Below, in pieces: positions 56,543 to 64,000 of a DNA stretch of 64,000 nucleotides. Location of the stretch: positions 31,655,001 through 31,719,000 of the forward strand of contig NC_056760.1 of the NCBI RefSeq assembly GCF_018687715.1, read 5' to 3'. The notes beneath the pieces are model-generated. The model worked only from the letters and a program-made list of their open reading frames with translations. It had not been told where the DNA came from and did not search any database. This DNA is from Carya illinoinensis (lineage: Eukaryota; Streptophyta; Magnoliopsida; Fagales; Juglandaceae). Each line of letters opens with the position of its first letter. Within the stretch, counting starts at the first letter, position 1. Made by a program: the position numbers and the translations under genes.

Positions 56543-59500
56543 TTACTCCCAACCCATCAACATCTTCCAAACCCCTTCCTCAATCTTGTTCCGAGGAACA
56601 GGCAAGGCATCCCCTTCATCAAGCAAGACTCTGTAAACTTCATATTCCCGATCTCCAATCATGTGCCTCCCAACTTCAGCCTGGAAAATAATTTATTTCC
56701 ACCATTGAGAAGGGGAAAAAAAAAATAATAAAATAAAATAAAATAAAACTTTAAACAAGTTTCCAGGAAAACAAATACTGGAGAATATATCATACTGCCT
56801 TAAGATCATAGTCACCTTTTTCACATGAGAGAGGTGGCTGGACAAGGGGAAGCATTTTTTTAGTAAAAACCACAAGAACCCATGATTTCATAAATTGTAA
56901 CCAGAGAGCAAGTATCTAAACTCAGAATTAGGAATTTCGGTTAGATAATGAAGATCGGATTCCAGGTTATTGTTCAGGAAAGATTTGTTGTAGTTTTATA
57001 CATATAACTGGAAGATGGAGTCAAAAATTGAAATAATTTGTTATAATTCAAGGTCAAATCAGCTATCTGTGATTATTGGAATAATTGTTGGAGACTCAAC
57101 TGGTGGAAATACAACCATGATAACTTATATGCTGTTCTATCCGCTAACAGTGTTAAGACATCCCTAATGCCTTCTGGGGAGAACTAACAGAACTAACATA
57201 TGCAAGCAAAACCTGTGCTAATTTGTAACTTTATAGTAAGCAGAGGAGGAATTACCGAAAAGATGCAAGTATCTAGCATCTTGAGAGCAAGGGTGATGTC
57301 ATAGAAAACAAGAGGGCGACCCTTGCCAGATATTTCTACGGGGTTTGCAACTAGCAGCTCCACATCAGGACCCCGGCTGACAATGGCTACTCTAAGAGGA
57401 CGAAGGAGTTCCATCCTAAGACGAGAAGACAATGCATTCTTCTTGCTAGGGTCAACTATCTTCTTCCCATCCGCTTGCATGATGAATAAGTCAATCTCAC
57501 AATTTCTTCTCTGTTTTATAGAGAAGCGTCCATAAGAAATCTGCATACAGAATAAGATTCTGTTATTACTATCACAGAACTTGATACCGTGGTACAGTCC
57601 ATGACTGCTACCATTTTTTTGTAGCATCCTAGTAAGATGCCAACCAAATATAGAAAAGAAAAATAATAAAACCCCATCAGCTATTATGGGACTGCATATA
57701 GTGAAACATGCAAATCACTCCAATGAAACAGAAAGAAAGAGTTAAAATTGATGTACATATAATCGTAAATGTTTCAAGTGACATCAATGGCATATGCAAT
57801 CTTCTTTCTCCTTTTTTTTTCTTTTTTTTTTTATATGTAAATGACATATGCAATCTTTCTTGAAAGGGAATGAGATATTAGCCAAGGATGTGCGGACTTC
57901 ATGACAAGGTTGCACCAACATACTGTTAATTTACCTGAATATTGTAATCCTTCAGAGTTCTCATTATGTCATAAAGAAGACCTTTGTGATCTTGGCAAAC
58001 GATTTGGACGAGCGTGTGAGCAGGACTCAGTGAGTTGTCCATTGTGACAGAAACACTGTGGGAGGTTAGAGTTCCAGTAGGGAGTTTGGTGGCAACTTCC
58101 AAGTCAAACATATCTTCTGTGATTGCAGATGGAAGAAATGAAGATGTCTGTGAACATGCAGTAATTCCAGGGCCAACAATTTCAATATCACAAATTATAA
58201 TGACATCCCCAAGAACATCATTTAAACGGACACAAGTTTCATCCTGCCTCTTCTTCGTATGTAGAAGCTCCCTAATAAAGACAAACAGTACAGTCACTTT
58301 TGGAACAATAACAAAATTAACATTCACAACATCAAGACAAATCTTTTTTATACATGTTCCAAAGTAGACTTGTAATATTCCTCCCAAATTCCCACATATC
58401 TTATAATGCATGCCATAGCACACTGGTCCAAAAAGTAGCACTAAAATTATAACTCCGTGAGACCCTTTTTTTTTTCCCTTCTATTCCTTTTTTTTTTTTT
58501 TTTTTTTTTTTTGTGATTGATCAAGTTCTGCACTCTCTTCCTCCTCTTTCCACCAGAAAGGAGATACAGCAGATAATTAAATAATATTAACAATAGGAAG
58601 TATACAGAACACCACATATCATTCTTTTATTTATTTTTTTCTATTCTAACCTGATTTAAATGTCAACTCCTCATTTCCAACAATTCAATTTTGATATCGT
58701 AATAGTGGAGCTATTTAAATTACTCTAATGTTTAAAGATTAAGGATAAAATATAATTTGAAATTGAAATGTTACCCAGCTATTTGGACTGCATAAGTCTC
58801 TTTTTCATATTATTTCTAAATGAGATGGTATCAAGTTTGTACCGAAATATTAGCCCAATTTCAAATGAGACGTGAAATCAATTTTTAGTATCCAATAACT
58901 ACCACTTGGTAACTGCAACAATAAACTTGCAATAGATTAAATAGAAGAAATGCTATAAAAAGAAAAGACAAGATGTGAGTTTCTGAGTAGATTGTACAAG
59001 AACATTGAACCTTGTATCTGTGATGAAAAACAGGTCCATCACTTTTCCATCTGGGGTGGTGGACACCTTCACTTTCTTTATTATTAGTTCAAGCTCGCAT
59101 AGAACCCCCGTAACATCTGCCAAAAAAACATTAATATCCATATTAGTCACACAATGACAAGGATACGTTTTTCACTTCCAAGACATAAAATTATAAATTT
59201 CAAACTTGCAGTCTCACGAAAAATATCCAGTGTAAGAGTGAAAATTCTCTTTTCTTTCCCCAAGACTCTCAACAATTTCTATTCTACTCATCGAAGGATG
59301 CAAACCAACCATGGAAACCAAATGATGAGACTTACACAAACGATCTAAAAGAATCAAAGTAAATCTTGAATACAATGACCAAGAATTAGCAATTGAAGCG
59401 GGAAGGAACAATTGAATTCCCGGAATGTCACAGAAACATTAATATTTATGAATGTCTAGTTCAATGAATTTCAAATAAGTCTTATATTTCTCCTTCAGAA

Positions 59501-60200
59501 AAAATTCTGTACCAGTTTATTATGAAATCCGTACCAGCTAGTCAAAACAGGACAAACATGAAGAGGGCAAATCAAGTATTGAATGAATTCTTTGAAGAAG
59601 ATTTGAAGGAAAAGAAATACCATGTAAAAGCCCTCTTCGATCATAACAACAGAACTTCAAGAGGAACACATCGGGAGGTTTCGGCGGCTGCGATTCAGAG
59701 TCGTAGTAGGAAATCCCAGAAGCTGAAGAAAAAGAAGGGCAGGCAGCCACAAGCCTCTTCTTCAACAAACTCCACCTCGTCGTCGAGTTTCCTACCACCC
59801 AGAACACTAAGTAGCACCACTTCCCGTCCGTGGATACATCTTCATCCGGAAAATGAACGAACAAATTGATTAAGATTTCGATAAACCATTACTTCACAAG
59901 ATTAAAGAAAAACTCAGACACCCACTACTTGTTTCACCAAAAAAAAAAAAACAAAAAAAGACCCTCAAATACTCATTACTTGTTACAGAAAACTAGAATT
60001 TCTCGCCCAAGTATATGCAAAATCTTAAGCTAATTTTCGAAGTTACCTCCTTTGACAATGCTCAAACCAAAGAAGAGAATGATACGGCACAAGTCGCAAC
60101 CCAGTCCAGTCTTGTCAGGGCAATTCACTGTAATCACCCTTGGCTCCCCTTCTCTCCCTGCAGGGCTGATTACGACTACGTCGTCGTGCAGTATACCCAT
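56543..60200 (-). CDS. ACR10: ACT domain repeat protein, ACR10-like
   Basis: Six exons on the minus strand: 60047-60200, 59621-59839, 59011-59116, 57935-58271, 57256-57540 and 56543-56680. All introns are GT-AG. They give 412 residues from ATG 60198-60200 to TAA 56543-56545, the usual length for ACR9/ACR10 proteins. ACT repeats fall at about residues 22-68 (VITVNCPDKTGLGCDLC), 108-158 (RRGLLHDVTGVL), 246-300 (VCQDHKGLLYDIMRTL) and a more divergent one at 319-395 (GKGRPLVFYDITLALK). The DSESQPPKPPD linker and the KIEEGVWKMLMGWE end are closer to ACR10 than to ACR9 as I remember them. ACT domains typically bind amino acids, so a sensor or regulatory role is likely; I see no catalytic domain. 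No targeting peptide is evident. It appears intact and is the only convincing host gene here. The nearest transposon ends about 1 kb from its 3' end. Confidence 0.95.
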
Positions 60201-60600
60201 ATTATGTTCTTCTTGATTTTCAATCTTTAAATAACGCTGAGCTCTTCTTTATTGCCACTTTATTTTTGTTGTGGGACTGATATTCTTTGTTTTCCAAGTA
60301 GCTCTCAAAAGAGAGAAACCTTGAAACAGCAGGATTGAGATGTAGAAATAGCAGAGCAGCACAGAACCTGAGAGCCAAGTCTTCCCTCACTTCTCGTTGT
60401 TGCTTTCCCTTCACTGGTTCTTGTTGTTTGCTTGTCCAATTCTATCCAACCCTCTCTCTCTCTCTCTCTCTCTCCCCACTTTTCCGTATGAGGATTGTAT
60501 GGATGGTTTAAGGGTTGCGAGATTTCTCGGGTACGAGATATTAGTGCGATAAAGAGAGCATGACTTTCATGCAGTCTGGATGGGTATTCTATCTTATTTT
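60201..60600 (-). promoter_or_regulatory. Upstream region of the ACR10-like gene with a (CT/GA)n tract
   Basis: A 23-bp CT repeat lies at 60452-60474 (GA on the gene strand), about 250 bp before the start codon. Such tracts are common in plant core promoters and leaders. No convincing TATA box was seen, and the transcription start is not determined. Confidence 0.4.
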
Positions 60601-61178
60601 ATCTCAATATTATAATTTTTTAAAAATTTTTATATAAAATATAATAAATAATTTAATTTTTTTAAATTTTAATATAATTTTTTTTTTCACATACATTTTT
60701 TAACATGTTTAAATATTTTTAAAAATGTGATTTCACAATATTATTAAATATACTTTCTTAATCATCAAATTACAAAAAAAATAAAAAATAAATAAAAATT
60801 TACAGCGAGAAGCCTAATATTTTTCCTTTCTTTATATTATTATACAAGAAAATCTATTTAAAGGTCCTTTTTTTTTTTTTAACACACTCAGTATATTATT
60901 GATGTAACAGTTTAATAGATCAATTATGCTAAAAATTTAATGATATTTTTTATTTTTAAGTACAATTAGTTTCACTATAAGTGGTATGCTAACACATTAG
61001 TTTATGTGTAGCAAATCTCTAAAACACATTTTCTAAAAAGAAATACTTTAACCATAAAGAAACTATACAAAAATAAGTTCACAAACTGACGTGGCGTAAT
61101 ACAGTACATCAAATTTTAAAGTTTTTTTATTATAAAATAAATCCAACAGATCATATAAAATCGTGTCAATTTGTGTGT
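60601..61178. other. AT-rich intergenic DNA
   Basis: No gene. The first 100 bp (TATCTTATTTTATCTCAATATTATAA...) resemble a fragment of the MITE-like family seen at 55631 and 62265. Confidence 0.4.
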
Positions 61179-61407
61179 TTGTTTTTGAAAAAATCTTCAC
61201 AACCTCCTAACACTCTACACTCCACATTTTTTTTAATTTTTATTATTTTATCTTTTATCAAATATTTAATATATAAATAATGAATAAAAGAATTAAATTA
61301 ATTTAAAAAGAATAAATTCAAAAAAAATGTTAAAAAAATATTAAAAAATTGAAAAAAAGTGGAGTGTAGAGTGTTGGGAGGTTGTGTAGCATTTCTCAAA
61401 AGAAAAA
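61179..61407. mobile_element. MITE with long terminal inverted repeats
   Basis: CACAACCTCCTAACACTCTACACTCCAC (61198-61225; first part CACAACCTCC) is mirrored at 61359-61386 with one mismatch over 28 bp. Weaker pairing extends outward to a TTTTGA-like edge on both sides. The centre is pure AT-rich filler without coding capacity, as expected for a MITE of about 230 bp. Confidence 0.75.
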
Positions 61408-61773
61408 ATGAGTTCCAATGGATCTTCTATTTTATCTTAATTTTTCGATTTACTAAGCAATTCGACTAGATTTGGCTTGCATTGTTTATACATATAAAAA
61501 CTCTGAGTATTGCTACTGTGCCATTTTAGTTATACTACGTGCTTTGCTCCACTAACGTGTCACGTGGTTTATTAAAAAAAATTAAAAATACAAACATAAA
61601 AGGGATAAAAGGAAACTAAGGTTTTAGTTTTGAACTTTTTGTATTTTCGAGTACCATTTTGTTTGGTGCCACCCCAATGGGGCAAAGTGAGCTACTTATA
61701 TGGGGTGACAAAGTAGATTTCTCAAAACTTTTTTCTAAGCAATGCATCATATACGTACAACTTCACACATAAT

Positions 61774-62273
61774 ATTATATATAGTAAGTATCTACCTCAT
61801 TTTATCAGTTTCTCTTTTTTATATTGAATTCGGAATCTCAAATTTTAAAATTTTCTTCATATCAATAGCTGATGTGTGCATAAAATTTAAGTATAAATAA
61901 TATTTTTCAAAACTTTTTTATTCATTTCTCTCTCCTATGCACATACTAGATACTAGACGATGATGCTAAAGTAGCTACCCTCATTAATACAGACACAAAG
62001 CAATGGAATATTATGGCAGGTTTATTATATATAGTAAGTATCTACCTCATTTTATCAGTTTCCCTTTTTTATATTGAATTCGGAATCTCAAATTTTAAAA
62101 TTTTCTTTATTTCAATAGCTGATGCGTGCATAAAATTTAAGTATAAATAATATTTTTCAAAACTTTTTTTTTCATTTCTCTCTCCTATGCACATACTAGA
62201 TACTAGACGATGATGCTAAAGTAGCTACCCTCATTAATACAGACACAAAGCAATGGAATATTATGGCAGGTTT
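61774..62273. repeat. Tandem duplication of a 250-bp unit
   Basis: 61774-62023 and 62024-62273 are nearly identical. The unit begins ATTATATATAGTAAGTATC and ends TTATGGCAGG plus three T. Only about six single-base differences were noted. No gene lies inside. Confidence 0.92.
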
Positions 62274-62470
62274 TGTAACTCAAAATTCTCATATCAAATT
62301 TAAAATTCTCATCTCATTATTATAATATATAATAAACAATTTAATTTTTTCAAATTTCAATTCAACTTTTTCAAATTCTAAAATAATAATAATTCTAAAA
62401 AATAATATTTTAAACTTTCATCTCAAACTTAAAATTCTTATCTCTAGATTCACTACCCACAAACCTGCCC
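62265..62470. mobile_element. Small AT-rich MITE
   Basis: GGCAGGTTTTGTA at the left and CACAAACCTGCCC at the right form short inverted ends. The interior repeats AAAATTCTCATCTCA-like phrases in both orientations. It shares composition with 55631-55850. Confidence 0.6.
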
Positions 62471-62659
62471 TAGACTACTTAAGCAAGTGTTCTCAATTGA
62501 TGAGGTAAGATTATTAGTAAAATTCCCACAAGTCATTGTAATAGACCTGATAAACTGATATGAAGATGCACTGCTAATTGAGTTTTTTCACGAAGGAGTG
62601 CATACCACCTTCAAGGAGAATTACAAAAATGACCACAAGGACAATCATCTAATAGCAAT

Positions 62660-63676
62660 ACAAAGAGTGAAATCTGGACTGAGATATGGAAGCTGACAAT
62701 TCCAAATGCATGAAAGATTTTCTCATGGAGAATTTGCCTTAATGCACTTTCCACCAAGTTAAATATGTTCAAGAAGAAGGGTAGTTAATCATCCAAATTT
62801 TCCTTTTTGTTTACATGAACTAGAATCAGTTGAGCATGCTTTTATGGGATGTATTTCAGCAAGAGAAGTTTGGGGGCATTGTTCAAGAAGGATTCAGAAG
62901 AGCAAGATAATGGATCAGACTTTAAGGACGCTATGGAAACAATAGTAGAGAAGCTTGACAAAGAGGAGTTGGAAGATATGGCAACGGTGTTATGGAGGAT
63001 ATGGAAGAGGATGAATGATTTTGTTTTTAAGGTTGTTTTCACACACCCTAGTACTTTGGTGAAGCAATCAACACAGCTTTTACAAAATATCAAAGAGCTG
63101 GATTATAAGGTTACAAACAAGGCTAAAACATCCATAAAACAAAATGGTTGTTGGGAGGCTCCTCCAATGGATATTTTTAAAATCAATTAGGACGTTGCGG
63201 TTGATAGAGTTCACTGCAAGGTAGGAGTTGAGGTCATAGTGCGTGATTGGGAGGGTAATGTCATGACTACACTGGATGAAAATAGACTTGCTCCCAGATC
63301 CTTTCTTAGTAGAGACTTATACAGCTCTACAAGCTACTATTTTTGGCATTGATTTGGGGTTGAGGAATGTTGTCCTATAGGGGAGATACTCTCAAAGTTA
63401 TCAAGGTCATCCAGGGTTTTGTCTACTGGACCAGCACAAGCATGCTCCTCTCAGACAAAAAACAAATGCTCAACATATTTTCTCAATAGCCTGTAAAACA
63501 CATCGAAAGGGAAGTGAATGTAGGCTGTAATTGCTCATGTTTTAGAAAACAAATGCTCTGGGCATTACTAATTTGCTTATTGATTTGAAGGAAATTCTCC
63601 ATTGTATTCAGTCCCTGTTGTAGAGGTTCTTATCAATAAAATTTGATTTCTTTCTACAAAAAAAAAAAAAAAAAAC
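62660..63676 (+). pseudogene. 5'-truncated LINE, 3' end with polyA tail
   Basis: The plus strand encodes a decayed zf-RVT region (IWKLTIPN-KIFSWRICLNAL, then a HAF-GC-AREVWG-like stretch near 62840). A linker follows (62849-63190), then an RVT_3 RNase H-like domain (KIN-D-AVD, VGVEVIVRDWEGNV) with stops and a frameshift near 63280. It ends with an A19 tail at 63658-63676 after an ATCAATAAAATTTGA sequence. This is the structure of a plant L1-type LINE truncated at its 5' end. Confidence 0.78.
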
Positions 63677-64000
63677 GCTATTTGTGCTTTTTTTTTTTTT
63701 TTTTTTTATTGTGTTCATGTTACTCACAATCAAAATAAATTAAATCTTTCGTGACTTTATACGCTAACTATACGCTTATCTAGTACTAGAGCTGGAGAGG
63801 ATCTATTCCCCATGGTAATTGGAGAGAGAGAGAGAGTTTACAAAGGAGGTGGTGGTGGTGGTAGTAGTAGTGCTACATCTACTGATAATGTAGCACAAGA
63901 CCATCCCGACGAGAACAAAAAAGCTTTTATTTTTTTATTTTTTTCATTCATTTTTTTCTTAAAGATTTTTTTAAAAAAATTCACAACATTAGTAAAAAAT
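63677..64000. other. Low-complexity right edge; possible first exon of a gene beyond the window
   Basis: Contains a T19-20 run, a (GA)n tract and (GGT)n/(AGT)n triplets. An ATG at 63811 opens a frame giving a GERERER stretch, a Gly/Ser run and TSTDNVAQDHPDENK. This could be an N-terminus, but it is composed largely of simple repeats and cannot be judged here. Confidence 0.2.

Noticed and set aside
58035..58367. 110-codon plus-strand ORF
   Set aside because: Antisense to exon 4 of the ACR10-like gene.
59522..59869. 115-codon plus-strand ORF
   Set aside because: Antisense to exon 2 of the ACR10-like gene and its adjacent intron.

Overview
The window looks like a repeat-dominated, gene-poor stretch of a woody eudicot nuclear genome. 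Canonical GT-AG introns, Athila-type and other Ty3/gypsy retrotransposons, a CACTA transposon, a PIF/Harbinger transposon, AT-rich MITEs and an angiosperm-type ACT-domain gene all point that way. The MITE styles resemble those I associate with Fagales (walnut, oak and chestnut relatives), but this is an impression and not a demonstration.

Layout. 1-5716: 3' part of an Athila-like element with an open pol frame and a 3' LTR. 5717-7546: no gene, with an LTR-like remnant at its end. 7547-12733: a decayed, internally deleted Ty3/gypsy element (called family B here), preceded by three tandem LTR pieces. 12734-16413: a decayed Tekay/Del-like element, interrupted by a PIF/Harbinger transposon (16416-about 47737, minus strand). 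A CACTA transposon (16880-47037, TSD AAT) splits that Harbinger transposase. The CACTA carries a TNP2-type transposase with three nonsense codons and a Transposase_24-type gene whose five recognised exons are open. It was itself invaded by an Athila-type deletion derivative (24187-31651, minus) and a complete-ended Athila-like element (32834-40588, TSD GTATG). 47738-48159: LTR fragment of the Tekay-like family. 48160-50585: AT-rich, with an LTR-like remnant and an RT fragment. 50586-55503: a second family-B element, minus strand, with both LTRs, TSD CCTTA and an uninterrupted 837-codon frame. 56543-60200: the only convincing host gene, an ACR10-like four-ACT-repeat protein (six exons, minus strand, 412 aa). 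60201-64000: AT-rich intergenic DNA with MITEs, a 250-bp tandem duplication and the 3' end of a LINE.

The most unusual material is family B. Two copies, 40 kb apart and in opposite orientation, share the same deletion joining the start of RT to the end of RNase H. Both also carry a chimeric integrase module (31 codons, 93 bp) that is tandemly repeated. This suggests a non-autonomous lineage that amplified after the deletion. A second lineage, the Athila-type derivative lacking RT, RNase H and the integrase core, shows the same behaviour. The relative ages of the nested insertions can be read directly from which element interrupts which.
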